A stretch of 64,000 bases of DNA, from assembly GCA_035457705.1 (NCBI GenBank), contig DATIBD010000039.1, positions 248,001-312,000 on the forward strand, read 5' to 3'. This document shows positions 7,586-16,926 of this stretch, one piece after another. The position numbers and the translations under genes were made by a program. Below the pieces are notes generated by a model. It ran no database searches, was not told the origin of the DNA, and saw only the letters and a list, made by a program, of their open reading frames with translations. This DNA comes from DASPGQ01 sp035457705. Its GTDB lineage: Bacteria > Acidobacteriota > Vicinamibacteria > Marinacidobacterales > SMYC01. Each line of letters starts with the position of its first letter. The first letter of the stretch is position 1.

Positions 7586-9559
7586 ATGCGAATCGTAACC
7601 TCTTTTCCACGGACCGTCAGGGCGATCGAGAACACCTGGATCCCTCTCTCCGACGGAACGCATCTAGCGGCTCGCTTGTGGCTTCCCGAGGATGCGGAGG
7701 CGCGCCCGGTTCCCGCCATCCTCGAATACATTCCCTATCGCAAGAGAGATCGGACGCGCGAGCGCGACGAACCGATGCATCATTATTTCGCCGGGCATGG
7801 GTACGCTTCCGTCCGGGTGGACCTGCGCGGAACCGGTGACTCACAGGGCATTCTCCTCGACGAATACCACAGACAGGAGATCGATGACGCTCTGGACGTC
7901 ATGAGATTTCTGGCGGAGCAGACCTGGTGCACGGGCAACATCGGGATGATGGGCAAGTCCTGGGGCGGGTTCAATGCTCTCCAGGTCGCCGCGCGCCGCC
8001 CTCCCGAGCTCGGCGCTATCCTCACCGTCTGCGCCTCGGATGACCGCTACGCGGATGACGCGCATTACATGGGAGGATGTCTGCTCAACGAGAACCTCGT
8101 CTGGGGCTCGGCGCTATTCACCCTCGCCGCCCTTCCCCCCGATCCCGAGATCGTGGGCGCGGGGTGGAAAGAGCTCTGGAGGAAACGACTCGAAGGGTTG
8201 GCTCCGTTCGCCGAGAGGTGGCTTCTCCATCCCCACCGAGACGACTACTGGAAGCACGGTTCCGTGTGCGAGGACTACGGCGCCATAAGGTGCCCAGTCT
8301 ACGCCGTGGGGGGTTGGGCCGACGCCTACACGAACGCCATCCCCCGCTTGATGGAGGGCCTCTTGGGCCCACGCAAGGGCCTCGTGGGTCCGTGGGCTCA
8401 CGTCTATCCGCACAACGGCGTCCCCGGACCGCCAATCGGGTTCTTGCAGGAAGCTCTTCGCTGGTGGGACCGTTGGTTGAAGTCGATCGATAACGGAATC
8501 ATGGACGAACCGTTGTATCGCGTCTGGATGCCGGGAAACGAGATCCGGCCCGGTCGCTGGATCGCAGAGATGGTTTGGCCGTCGACGAATGTCGAGCCAG
8601 AACGGTTCCGTTTCGCCGAAGAGCGGGTCGTTACTTCGCAGCATGTCGCCGGGAGCGCCGCGGGGAGCTGGTGTGCGTTCGGAGCCGAGGGAGAGTTTCC
8701 TACCGATCAGCAACCAGACGACGATGTCTCGGAGGTCTTCGAGCTGTCTCCTATTGGGGAAACCGTCGAGATCCTGGGCGCTCCCACGGTGCGTTTACGG
8801 CTGAGAAGCGACCGGCCCGTGGCCATGCTTGCCGCCCGGCTCAATGACGTATCACCCGATGGGTCATCCCGACGAGTGACCTACGGCCTTCTCAATCTCA
8901 CCCACCAAGATGGTCACGAGAGCCCCACGCCTCTCGCCCCGGGAGAGATCTACGACGTCGCGCTTCGTCTCAACCACGTCGCCCATTCCTTCGCGCCGGG
9001 CCACAGGGCTCGCTTCGCCTTTTCCACTACCTACTGGCCGACCGCATGGCCATCGCCCTCGCCCGTCACTCTCAAGATTCAGCAGGTCGATATCGAGCTA
9101 CCGGTCCGTCGCTTCGTTGCTTCCGACGAAACCCTCGCCGCGTTCGAGCCGCCGGAAAGCGCTCCCGAAGCTCAGACCACGGATCTCGATCCTGAGATTA
9201 CTGTAAGAACGGTCGAGCAGGATGCCAACACGGGAGAAATGGTCTACATATTGACGACAGCCCTTACCTCGGAGCGCCGACCCGCACTCACGAGGGTCGA
9301 CGCCACACAGGTCGAGCACGGCCACTCGACTATCGAGCGATTCCGGATCGTGGATGGCGATCCACTCTCCGCAGCGGCGGAAGTCGCTCACCACGCGGTT
9401 CTGAGGCGCGAGCGTTGGAACATACGTGTCGAGACGCGCCACCGGCTGAAGAGCGACGAGCAGCACTTCTTCGTGGAGGCAGAGATCGAGGCCCTCGAGA
9501 ACGAACGGCAAATCTTTGCCCGGAAATGGAGACGAAAGGTCCGACGAAAGCTCGTGTGA
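7586..9559 (+). CDS. CocE/NonD family hydrolase (S15 alpha/beta hydrolase)
   Basis: 657 residues. The alpha/beta-hydrolase part covers residues 15-300, with oxyanion-type tyrosine EYIPYRKRD, RGTGDSQG, and the nucleophile elbow GMMGKSWGGF (Ser near residue 124). A jelly-roll X-Pro C-terminal domain follows (VEILGAPTVRLRL...LNLTHQDGHE...FAPGHRARFAFSTTYWP). No signal peptide is seen. The extra 120 residues after the usual C-terminal domain are polar and of unknown role. Relatives hydrolyse esters or amides (cocaine esterase, glutaryl-7-ACA acylase, X-Pro dipeptidyl peptidase). It is divergent from the ATP-grasp gene, so the pair may make and cleave the same bond. Confidence 0.87.
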   Translation: MRIVTSFPRTVRAIENTWIPLSDGTHLAARLWLPEDAEARPVPAILEYIPYRKRDRTRERDEPMHHYFAGHGYASVRVDLRGTGDSQGILLDEYHRQEIDDALDVMRFLAEQTWCTGNIGMMGKSWGGFNALQVAARRPPELGAILTVCASDDRYADDAHYMGGCLLNENLVWGSALFTLAALPPDPEIVGAGWKELWRKRLEGLAPFAERWLLHPHRDDYWKHGSVCEDYGAIRCPVYAVGGWADAYTNAIPRLMEGLLGPRKGLVGPWAHVYPHNGVPGPPIGFLQEALRWWDRWLKSIDNGIMDEPLYRVWMPGNEIRPGRWIAEMVWPSTNVEPERFRFAEERVVTSQHVAGSAAGSWCAFGAEGEFPTDQQPDDDVSEVFELSPIGETVEILGAPTVRLRLRSDRPVAMLAARLNDVSPDGSSRRVTYGLLNLTHQDGHESPTPLAPGEIYDVALRLNHVAHSFAPGHRARFAFSTTYWPTAWPSPSPVTLKIQQVDIELPVRRFVASDETLAAFEPPESAPEAQTTDLDPEITVRTVEQDANTGEMVYILTTALTSERRPALTRVDATQVEHGHSTIERFRIVDGDPLSAAAEVAHHAVLRRERWNIRVETRHRLKSDEQHFFVEAEIEALENERQIFARKWRRKVRRKLV

Positions 9560-9568
9560 AGCGACCCG

Positions 9569-10228
9569 GTGGCGGATGGGCCCTCGCTCGAACGAGCCCT
9601 CGCTTCTATAATGATCGCCATGGGTTCTTCGGTTTGGCAGGTGTTGCGCGAAGGGAGCCGGTTCTTCATGAAGGAGGGAGACGTTTACGAAACGCTCAGG
9701 GCACTCGTAAGTCGGCTGAACCAGGAGGGGCTCGACTACGCCATCATCGGCGCCATGGCTCTGGCGGCGCACGGCTACCGCCGGTTCACGGAGGATGTCG
9801 ACATCTTGCTGACACCGGAAGCTCTAGTGCAGTTTCGGGAAAGGCTTCTTGGGCTCGGCTATCTCCCGGCTTTTTCGGGAGCCAAGAAAACCTTCCGAGA
9901 CACTCGCACCGGCGTCAAGATAGAGGTCATGACGACCGGTGAGTACCCGGGCGATGGAAAACCCAAACCGGTCGTCTTCCCTCACCCCGTCGAAGCGCGG
10001 ATCGATAAGGAGAGCTTGTGGGTCATCAAGCTGGAGGAACTGATCGAGCTCAAGCTCGCGTCAGGCCTCTCGGCGCCACATCGGCTCAAGGATCTCGCAG
10101 ACGTTCAGGAGCTGATCCTTCATCTGCGTTTGCCTTTGGAGCTCTCCAAACGGCTTCACGATAGCGTTCGGTCGGAGTACGAACGGCTCTGGTTGGGGGC
10201 GCAGCAAGCACCCCCAGACTCCCGATAG
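9569..10228 (+). CDS. Nucleotidyltransferase-like protein (MNT/AbiEii-type fold)
   Basis: Up to 219 residues. The segment YAIIGAMALAAHGYRRFTEDVDILLTPE is the nucleotidyltransferase core (GxxAL...T-x-D-x-D), followed by FRDTRTGVKIEVMTTGEYPG with a third acidic position and a helical C-terminal half. Start choice is uncertain: the GTG at 9569 and the ATGs at 9620 and 9668 are all in frame and none has a clear Shine-Dalgarno; the conserved core begins after 9668. Such proteins are often toxin/antitoxin parts or modify proteins or RNA, but no HEPN or AbiEi partner is adjacent, so the role is open. Confidence 0.75.
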   Translation: MADGPSLERALASIMIAMGSSVWQVLREGSRFFMKEGDVYETLRALVSRLNQEGLDYAIIGAMALAAHGYRRFTEDVDILLTPEALVQFRERLLGLGYLPAFSGAKKTFRDTRTGVKIEVMTTGEYPGDGKPKPVVFPHPVEARIDKESLWVIKLEELIELKLASGLSAPHRLKDLADVQELILHLRLPLELSKRLHDSVRSEYERLWLGAQQAPPDSR

Positions 10229-10248
10229 ATCTTCCGGTTGCGAGATCA

Positions 10249-10923
10249 TCACGCGAGCTCGACCAGGTGAGCGAACAATCCCCTTGCCACAGGCCCCATG
10301 GACTCCGGATGAAACTGCACCCCCACGAGGCGACCATCCAGGCTTTCGATGCCTTCGACGACCCCGTCGGGCGCCCTCGCCGAGACGCGGAAGTTGTCGC
10401 TCACGTGACGCACGGCCTGAAAGTGCCGGCTGTTCACCAGGAGCTCGGTTTTTCCGATGAGATCGAATAGAACGCTCTCCCGGTCGATGGCGATGGGATG
10501 CTCGGAGGCGCCGCGTTTTTCGCTGTGAACGAGCGCACCCTCGAGCTCGCGCTCGACATCGGCGTAGAGGGTTCCTCCGTATAGAGTATTCAGCAGCTGC
10601 ATCCCGTAACAGATTCCCAGAACGGGTTTGTTCGCCGCGATGAACGCACGTGCAATCGCCTCGTCGAAGCGCAGGCGCTCGGGCCCCGTCTCCGGGAGCT
10701 CTGCCGGAAGCACACAATCGGTGCCTTTCGTAATACCCGGTCCCCCCGGAATGACGAGTCCATCCAGACGTTTCGCCAGCTCCGAGGCTCCCGCGACGCC
10801 CTCGAGCATGGGAAGCAATACCGGAAGCCCGCCCGCTCGCACGACGGCGTCCGCGTAGGCACGACGCTGCCGTTGGATTCCATTCGAAAAAGAAGTACCG
10901 ATACCGATGAGAGGGGACGTCAC
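10249..10923 (-). CDS. Class I glutamine amidotransferase-like hydrolase (peptidase C26, PuuD-like)
   Basis: 224 residues. Motifs are PLIGIGTSFSNG, RLDGLVIPGGPGI, the nucleophile elbow KPVLGICYGMQLLN and the His-Glu end VGVQFHPES. Members cleave gamma-glutamyl amides such as gamma-glutamyl-GABA. Length is slightly short for the family (about 240-255). It converges with the nucleotidyltransferase gene and lies 21 bases downstream of msrA on the same strand, so the two may be cotranscribed. Confidence 0.88.
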   Translation of the reverse strand: MTSPLIGIGTSFSNGIQRQRRAYADAVVRAGGLPVLLPMLEGVAGASELAKRLDGLVIPGGPGITKGTDCVLPAELPETGPERLRFDEAIARAFIAANKPVLGICYGMQLLNTLYGGTLYADVERELEGALVHSEKRGASEHPIAIDRESVLFDLIGKTELLVNSRHFQAVRHVSDNFRVSARAPDGVVEGIESLDGRLVGVQFHPESMGPVARGLFAHLVELA

Positions 10924-10944
10924 GTTCTCGACGTGCTACGACGG

Positions 10945-11601
10945 CTATGCCTCAACCTCGAGCCCGGTGGGACAAGAGATCCCAGTCCCGCCGAGACCGC
11001 AATAACCTCCGGGATTCTTGGCGAGATACTGCTGGTGGTACTCCTCGGCATAGTAGAAGGTCTCAGCGCCCACGATCTCGGTCGTGATCGGGCCATAGCC
11101 GGCCTCGCCGAGCTTGTTCTGATAAACGGCACGCGACTTCTCGGCAGCCTTCGTCTGTTCATCCGAGAACGTATAGACTCCGGAGCGGTACTGAGTTCCG
11201 AAGTCGTTTCCCTGACGCATTCCTTGCGTGGGATCGTGACCCTCCCAGAAGACCTTCAGGAGAGACTCGTAGGAGACGACCTTGGGGTCGAAGACGACGA
11301 GAACCACTTCGTTGTGGCCCGTCAACCCCGAGCACACCTCGCGGTAGTTGGGGTTCTTCGTCACGCCCCCCGCATAGCCTACCGCCGTCGTGTGAACCCC
11401 TTCGAGCTTCCAGAAAGCTTTCTCCGCTCCCCAGAAACAGCCCATACCGAAAATCGCTCGCTCCATCCCCTCGGGGAAGGGCGGGGCGATGGGGGTTCCG
11501 AGGACATAGTGGCGCTCGGGCACGCGCATTGCCTGGTCCCGACCCGGAAGCGCTTCGCTGGCGCCGGGCAGCTCCAATTTCTTCCTCGAGAAGATCATCA
11601 T
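10945..11601 (-). CDS. msrA: Peptide-methionine (S)-S-oxide reductase
   Basis: 218 residues. The catalytic motif FGMGCFWGAEKAFWKLEGV is followed by TTAVGYAGG, GHNEVVLVVFDP and FWEGHDPTQGMRQGNDFGTQYRS, all typical of MsrA, which reduces methionine-S-sulfoxide in proteins with thioredoxin. The C-terminal resolving cysteines are present (GGYCGLGGTGISCPTG). There is a 40-residue N-terminal extension before the conserved region and no signal peptide, so it is cytoplasmic. Confidence 0.95.
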   Translation of the reverse strand: MMIFSRKKLELPGASEALPGRDQAMRVPERHYVLGTPIAPPFPEGMERAIFGMGCFWGAEKAFWKLEGVHTTAVGYAGGVTKNPNYREVCSGLTGHNEVVLVVFDPKVVSYESLLKVFWEGHDPTQGMRQGNDFGTQYRSGVYTFSDEQTKAAEKSRAVYQNKLGEAGYGPITTEIVGAETFYYAEEYHQQYLAKNPGGYCGLGGTGISCPTGLEVEA

Positions 11602-11666
11602 TCACTCTCCCGCGCAACAGTCTGACGCGAGGAATGCCGCGGCGCAAGAGCCGATCGATAAGAGGA

Positions 11667-12209
11667 TCAGCGGAAACGGTCGCGGGCTTCGATCTTGGCC
11701 GCCAGAAAATCCGCCAGGGGAACGTGCAACAGATCGGCGATTTTTCGCACGATGTACTCTTCGGATGCGAGAAGCTGAGCATCCGAGAATGCGACCTGCC
11801 AGAGGAAGCGCATTACGTTTCTTTTTTCCTCCGGTGAGTAGCTCTCGTCGATCAATCGGGTGAACTCATGGATGCGCTTCGACTGCCGAACCTCTTCTTC
11901 GGCGAAGCGAACCACCGCTACCGATTCGTCTTCGGTCAATCCCAGGATTTGCTGAACCGACGCCAGGAGAGCCCTGAACTCGTCCGCGCGCAGATCGAAA
12001 TCGGAACGTGCTACCTCCAGGAGGAGCACCGCCGTGGCCAGCTGCAGTCGTCGGTCCGTGACCCGGCTTCGTTTTCCCGTCACAGGCGGACGCTCCTCGG
12101 GCGCGAGATGGTCGTCGAAGAAGTCGTGAATGGCCTCGAGCAACGAGCTCGTGAGCTCCGAGCGAAACTCGGGTGATAGGGACTCGGTCATGACGTTGGG
12201 TGTTCCCAT
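11667..12209 (-). CDS. TerB-like (tellurite-resistance fold) protein
   Basis: 180 residues, mostly helical. RRLQLATAVLLLEVARSDFDLRADEF and KRNVMRFLWQVAFSDAQLLASEEYIVRKIADLLHV are the two halves of the TerB/DjlA-like fold, each with a conserved acidic pair that may bind metal. An alternative start lies at 12191. Members are cytosolic and poorly understood; no ter operon is nearby. Confidence 0.82.
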   Translation of the reverse strand: MGTPNVMTESLSPEFRSELTSSLLEAIHDFFDDHLAPEERPPVTGKRSRVTDRRLQLATAVLLLEVARSDFDLRADEFRALLASVQQILGLTEDESVAVVRFAEEEVRQSKRIHEFTRLIDESYSPEEKRNVMRFLWQVAFSDAQLLASEEYIVRKIADLLHVPLADFLAAKIEARDRFR

Positions 12210-12270
12210 TCATTGTCGCGCCGCCCCTCAAGCGGCGTCAAACAGCCCTCGCACCCCAGAGTTACTCAGT

Positions 12271-12387
12271 GCCGTGGCGGGACCCGTAATCGATCGGGCC
12301 GCCACGGCTCGAGCTGCTTACGGCGCGGCAGGCGCGCCGGGCTCGCTCCGCTCGCGCAGGGTGGGTTGAGTTTTTCATCACCCTGCT
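12271..12387 (+). repeat. Dispersed hairpin repeat, copy 1
   Basis: The element opens with a long imperfect hairpin (GCCGTGGCGG at 12271-12280 with CCGCCACGGC at 12299-12308) and closes with a second hairpin, GCAGGGTG (12356-12363) pairing with CACCCTGC (12379-12386), whose loop contains GTTTTTCAT. The same order of motifs occurs inverted at 51746-51921 and, more diverged, at 49309-49433. It lies between two minus-strand genes, in a 243-base gap with no other visible feature. Confidence 0.8.
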
Positions 12388-12452
12388 GACTAGAGGCTAA
12401 CAGTCGGAGATCAGCCAGCCTCGCGGCACGCCCCCTAGAAACGCAAACCGCG

Positions 12453-13001
12453 TTACCAGGTCACGCCGGCTGCGATGGATAAGACGTGCTCGGGCCCAAC
12501 GGGATTGACCTGCACGCTTGCCGCCGTCGCGTAAGTGCGCTCGAAGACGGCTTCCACGAGGAAGCGGCTTCCCAGATCCACACCGCCCAGGACCTGGTGG
12601 CCGAGCGCGCGCTCCCAGGCGAAAGTGGGGGAAAACAGGGGATGTTCCACTTCGGTCCAGACGAGGGCCGAGGCGAGGCCGATGCCCCCGCTCAAATAGG
12701 GCCGGACCGAGCCCGCGGGTTTTTTCCACCGGACGTCGAGGAGGGCATCGATGGGAGCCACCCGACTCCGGATCTTTCCTCCGATCGTGTCCTCCCGATA
12801 GGCGCCGGAAATCTCGAAGCCGATGAGACCGGCATTCGCGAAATGCCAGCCGTGTCCGAAGGCGGCCCACCACCGGTCGTCACGATCGATCTCGCCGTCC
12901 TCATCGACGTGAAGGAGCCATCCTCCCTTGATGTAGGATTCTCCCGCCTCGATGTTGGAGGCCAAGAGAAAAACGACGGCGACGATGCCCAGAGCTCTCA
13001 T
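12453..13001 (-). CDS. Secreted beta-barrel-like outer-membrane protein
   Basis: 182 residues with start at 13001, where a clear signal peptide begins (MRALGIVAVVFLLASNIEAG). The mature part alternates polar and aromatic residues and ends in an aromatic residue (IAAGVTW), as expected for an OmpW/OmpA-like barrel of about eight strands: SYIKGGWLLHVDEDG, GLIGFEISGAYRED, YLSGGIGLASALVWTEVEH. It lies seven bases after the ABC permease gene and is probably the last gene of the same operon, perhaps its outer-membrane partner. No specific family was recognised. Confidence 0.72.
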   Translation of the reverse strand: MRALGIVAVVFLLASNIEAGESYIKGGWLLHVDEDGEIDRDDRWWAAFGHGWHFANAGLIGFEISGAYREDTIGGKIRSRVAPIDALLDVRWKKPAGSVRPYLSGGIGLASALVWTEVEHPLFSPTFAWERALGHQVLGGVDLGSRFLVEAVFERTYATAASVQVNPVGPEHVLSIAAGVTW

Positions 13002-13008
13002 CGTGCGG

Positions 13009-16000
13009 CTACTCTTCGCGAAGCGATGCCAGCAGCGGCGAACGAAGCGTCGCCGAAACGGCGACCGCCGAGGACAGGGCGCCAGCGAGCAGCACCACCA
13101 CGAGCAGCAGCCCCAGGGAACCGAGGTCGATGTTCCCGCCTTGCTCGAGAAAAGCCGGTGCGATGGCCACGAGGGCACACGCGGCTCCCGTTGCGAGGCC
13201 CAGAGCGAGAAAAAGCGCGCTCTCCGCGGCGATAAGTATCGCGAAATCGCGCCGGCGGTATCCGACGGCGCGGAGCAGGGCGAGCTCGCGTCTTCGCTCG
13301 AGCACGTTCCGGAGCAGCACAGCCGCGAGGCCGAAAGTCCCCAGGACGAGGCCGAGCCCGCCGAGGCTCTGAAACGTCGACAAATAGGTGTTCTCCACGC
13401 GATGGAACTCCGCGAGCTTTTCCGAGGTCGTGCTGGCGTCGAAGCCGAAATCGGCCAGCCGGGTCTCGAGTAGCGCCGCGGCATCGTTCGCGGACTCGGG
13501 GGACGTCTCGACGAGAAAGTAACGAAATCCGTCGACTCGTGGGAAGTGAGCGAGGAAATTGGGCTCGCCCATCAGTAGCTCGCCTTGAAAAACGCTGTCG
13601 GCGAGCGTCGCCACGAGCCGCAACCGAAGGGGATCTCTCCCCGTGCCCGACATCACGAAGTCCTCGCCAAGACCGAGATGCAGTACATAGGCCATCGAGT
13701 TCCGGTCCCCAATGACCGGAACCGCGCCGTCATCGAACGTGCGTCGCAAGAGGAGCCACGGATTGTCTCGCTCTTCCGGCGTCTCGGCAATGGAGGCGGC
13801 AAATCGAAAGCGGCCCTCCGAAAGAAAGCGCCCCGTCGGAGCGATCACGCGTGGGCTCTGCGGACGGTACAGGTTAAGGCAGCTCGCATCGTCCCCAGGA
13901 CGAAGCCGAAAGCTCTGAATGTGCATCTCGATGGCGTCGCTTTCCCCCGGATAAGGCAGATTGAGCGCGTCGCGGCCCTCGTCGGAATTGGGATCCCAGT
14001 GGAGCGGTAGTAGCGCCTCGCCCAGGAGCACGTAGCCTCCGTTCCCCGTGTGACGCGCAGGCCTCCCATCGCTATCGCTCTTGCGAAAAGCATCCACCGC
14101 CACGATGATGAAGGTGGCAAACGCGATGAGGGCGATGGCCACCAGACTTCTTCCCGGTCGATAAGACGCGTTTCGAATTCCGAGTGATATCACGCCGTAG
14201 AGGATGCCCTTCGGCCGCCGACCGAGCCAGCCCCATTGAAACGAGAGAAGCGAGAAAAGAAGGAGATTCCCGGCCCCGAAAAAGCCCACCGCCAGTGGCG
14301 CGATCTCCCCGAACGATGCCCCGAGAAGGACTAAGGCGGCTCCCAGGGCAGCGACCGACAGCAGGTTGGCACGAGACGGCTGGACTCGGTTTCGAGTCTC
14401 CGGTCCCAAGTCCCCGGCGAGCAGACGACGGGCGGCGATCTTTCCGAGTCCGCGGAGAGTGAGCCACGTGGCGACCAGCGCCGCGAGAACGCCCAGCACA
14501 GGACCCGCCGAGATCGACCTCGGCTCCACGTGAAGGGTGAGAAGCGTCGTGCCCACGGCATCGACCCAGAAGGTTCGCAGGCCGTAAAGAATGACTGCCG
14601 CGTAGCCAACCGCTACGAGGATGCCGAGAAGAGCGCCGAGGGTCGCGAGGATGGCGCCTTCGGCAACGAAGAGCCTGCGGACGACGCCGAGAGGAAAGCC
14701 TGTCGCGAGAAGAGTCCCGACCTCACGGTGCCGCTGCTCGACGCCGAGCTTGAAGAAGAGCCCCGCAAGCAGAAGCCCCGCCATCACCAGGAAGTAACTG
14801 AAGTACACGAAGTACTCGCCGAAGTCAGTCGCGCCGCGCGAAGCCGCCAGTCCTTCTTCACGAACCGGCACGATCGAGAACCCCAGCTCCAGAGGATCGA
14901 GTCTCGCGAGAAGACGCTCATCGAAGCCCGGATCTGGAGGCGTGATGCGAATCGACGTCAGCTTTCCCTCGCGAACGGGCCACAGGCTCTGACCCCGCGC
15001 CAGGGGGATGAAGGCCTTGGGCGTCGCGCGAAATCGATCCCAGTACCCTTCGTCCTTGTCGCGCACTCGGCTCAAGTCGATGGGAAACGGGGGGGCCCAG
15101 TCGGAGAGATCCTCCTTCTCGGAGATTCCGGGGTACGGGGGTGCGAGCTCTCGGTCCGCGGCGAGACCCTGCATGGGCACGACGCCATCCACGGTGAAGT
15201 GTGCCTGTTTCGTCGCGATTCGCCCCTCGTCTTCCCAAACGTAGAACTCCATCTCCAGCGAGTCCCCGGGCTCGGCACCCAGGTCGTCGGCAAGCCAGGA
15301 GCCCAAGACGATTCCGGAGTCCCTTGAACCGCCCAGGCTCGCGTAGACTTTCGTATCCACGGCGGTCACCAGGGAATATGGGGTCTGCTCTTCCCCTACT
15401 CGAAGCGTGTTGGCGAGATAAGTCAGAAAGGATTGGGTCTCCAGTCTCTCCTCGGCCGCCACCTCGCGAACCGCGCGAGCGAGGGAATCTGTGAGCATCA
15501 GAGAATCGGACTCGATGGCGACGAAGTCTCCGAGCCGTCTCGTGCGCACCCCGAGGTCCTCGAGCCGAGGCTGAAGCTCGACCGCCCTATCTCCCGAGAC
15601 CACGACGGTATTGACACGGCCCTGCTGACCGAGACTCCGCTGGAGCTGCTCGAGCGGGACGAAAGCCGCCCGTACATCGCTCTGGGATGGGTAGAGTGAG
15701 AACTCGGAAAGCCCGGTCGATTCGAGCCCCGGGATGAAAGTCAGCCTCAACGTTCGCCCGGAATTCCCTTTGACGCCGTGGAGCGATTCACGTGGGACGT
15801 CTGAGGGAGTCTCCACGCGTAACAAGATCGTGTCATCCACCCGAGCCCCGAGCTCGCCCGCGAGACTCGAAGACAGCAAAACGTCCCGTCCAGAGAGGGA
15901 GGGGGGCTCGGTTTCATGGAAGCGCCAGAACCTCTCATCGACGCCATAGACCTGCACGCCTCCCCGCCTCTGGCCCGTCCTCTCCGAAGTGACCATGCCC

Positions 16001-16257
16001 TGGAACGCGATCAAGGGGGCCGACCGGGAAGCGATCTCGGTCGCCAACGTCTCTCGGAAGAACGTGCTTGCCGTGACGACCGAATCGGTGAGCCCCAACC
16101 TGGAAACGAACAGGCTCCTCAGACTTCCGCGCACCGAATCACCTACCAGGAGGGCTCCCGTCAGGACGCCTACTGCCACCGCGACCGCTCCCACCACAGA
16201 GAGGTTCGTGCGCCAGTAATAGCGTAGGCTGCTGCGAACGAGGCTGCCTGGGCTCAA
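13009..16257 (-). CDS. Large FtsX-domain ABC transporter permease
   Basis: 1082 residues. TM1 near 20-42 is followed by a large periplasmic region of about 440 residues, a first FtsX block (YFSYFLVMAGLLLAGLFFKLGVEQRHREVGTLLATGF, about 485-590), a middle set of helices (about 640-720), a second periplasmic region, and a C-terminal FtsX block with RRRELALLRAVGYRRRDF (about 970-1082). This is the duplicated architecture of LolCE/MacB-like type VII exporters acting on envelope substrates rather than importing solutes. It overlaps the ATPase gene by four bases (16254-16257), so the two form one transporter. Confidence 0.88.
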   Translation of the reverse strand: MSPGSLVRSSLRYYWRTNLSVVGAVAVAVGVLTGALLVGDSVRGSLRSLFVSRLGLTDSVVTASTFFRETLATEIASRSAPLIAFQGMVTSERTGQRRGGVQVYGVDERFWRFHETEPPSLSGRDVLLSSSLAGELGARVDDTILLRVETPSDVPRESLHGVKGNSGRTLRLTFIPGLESTGLSEFSLYPSQSDVRAAFVPLEQLQRSLGQQGRVNTVVVSGDRAVELQPRLEDLGVRTRRLGDFVAIESDSLMLTDSLARAVREVAAEERLETQSFLTYLANTLRVGEEQTPYSLVTAVDTKVYASLGGSRDSGIVLGSWLADDLGAEPGDSLEMEFYVWEDEGRIATKQAHFTVDGVVPMQGLAADRELAPPYPGISEKEDLSDWAPPFPIDLSRVRDKDEGYWDRFRATPKAFIPLARGQSLWPVREGKLTSIRITPPDPGFDERLLARLDPLELGFSIVPVREEGLAASRGATDFGEYFVYFSYFLVMAGLLLAGLFFKLGVEQRHREVGTLLATGFPLGVVRRLFVAEGAILATLGALLGILVAVGYAAVILYGLRTFWVDAVGTTLLTLHVEPRSISAGPVLGVLAALVATWLTLRGLGKIAARRLLAGDLGPETRNRVQPSRANLLSVAALGAALVLLGASFGEIAPLAVGFFGAGNLLLFSLLSFQWGWLGRRPKGILYGVISLGIRNASYRPGRSLVAIALIAFATFIIVAVDAFRKSDSDGRPARHTGNGGYVLLGEALLPLHWDPNSDEGRDALNLPYPGESDAIEMHIQSFRLRPGDDASCLNLYRPQSPRVIAPTGRFLSEGRFRFAASIAETPEERDNPWLLLRRTFDDGAVPVIGDRNSMAYVLHLGLGEDFVMSGTGRDPLRLRLVATLADSVFQGELLMGEPNFLAHFPRVDGFRYFLVETSPESANDAAALLETRLADFGFDASTTSEKLAEFHRVENTYLSTFQSLGGLGLVLGTFGLAAVLLRNVLERRRELALLRAVGYRRRDFAILIAAESALFLALGLATGAACALVAIAPAFLEQGGNIDLGSLGLLLVVVLLAGALSSAVAVSATLRSPLLASLREE

Positions 16258-16916
16258 CGCACCTCCAACCTGCCGTCGACGATTTCCCTCCGCTTCGGGA
16301 ACCGCTCAGCGAGCTTGACGCTGTGAGTCACGACGACCAACATGCGGTCCTCCCGCCTGTCGAGGTCGAGGAGTAGATCGGCCACGGTGCCCGCTGTCCG
16401 GCCATCGAGGTTTCCCGTCGGCTCGTCGCACAGCACGAGTCGAGGGTTGCGGATGAGTGCGCGTGCGATCGCAACCCGCTGCTTTTCACCGCCCGACAGC
16501 TCGGAGGGACGGTGTGCGAGCCGCTCCCCGAGACCTACCCGCGAAAGCAAAGCCTCGGCGCGCGTTCGGTAGTCGGCTTTGGGAGCGACGAGAGTCGGCG
16601 CGAGCACGTTCTCGAGCACCGAGCACTGGGGAAGGAGACAGTGGTCCTGAAAAACGAAACCCACGCGGGAGTTCCTGTACTCGGCGAGGGCTCGCTCGGG
16701 GAGCGCGAATGGATCGACCCTGTCGAGCCGCACCGAGCCCGAAGTGGGTGTATCGAGTGCTCCCAGGATGAACAGGAGTGTGCTCTTGCCGCCTCCAGAC
16801 GGTCCCATGATGGAGAGCGCGTCGCCGGGTGAAAGCTCGAGCGTGATCCCCCTCAGAACCGAGATCGGTCCCGAGGGCGACGGGTACTCCTTGACGAGGT
16901 CCCGTACCTCGAGCAC
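16254..16916 (-). CDS. LolD/MacB-type ABC transporter ATP-binding protein
   Basis: 220 residues. Walker A GPSGGGKST near residue 40, Q-loop FVFQDHCLLPQ, signature LSGGEKQRVAIARAL, Walker B LVLCDEPTGNLD and switch His VVTHS are all intact. It supplies energy to the overlapping FtsX permease. It lies ten bases downstream of the LuxC-like gene and reads as part of the GT4-LuxE-LuxC-ABC-OMP operon. Confidence 0.93.
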   Translation of the reverse strand: MLEVRDLVKEYPSPSGPISVLRGITLELSPGDALSIMGPSGGGKSTLLFILGALDTPTSGSVRLDRVDPFALPERALAEYRNSRVGFVFQDHCLLPQCSVLENVLAPTLVAPKADYRTRAEALLSRVGLGERLAHRPSELSGGEKQRVAIARALIRNPRLVLCDEPTGNLDGRTAGTVADLLLDLDRREDRMLVVVTHSVKLAERFPKRREIVDGRLEVR

Positions 16917-16926
16917 GTCTTTCTTT

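Noticed and set aside
9569..10923. Toxin-antitoxin system around the nucleotidyltransferase gene
   Set aside because: No HEPN, AbiEi or other small partner gene is adjacent; the neighbours are an S15 hydrolase and a C26 amidase.
12130..12369. Shared peptide AVAGPVIDRAATARAAYGAA in reading frames at 12130-12369 and 51671-52108
   Set aside because: The shared peptide is only the translation of the non-coding hairpin repeat; frames have no ribosome site and differ outside the repeat.
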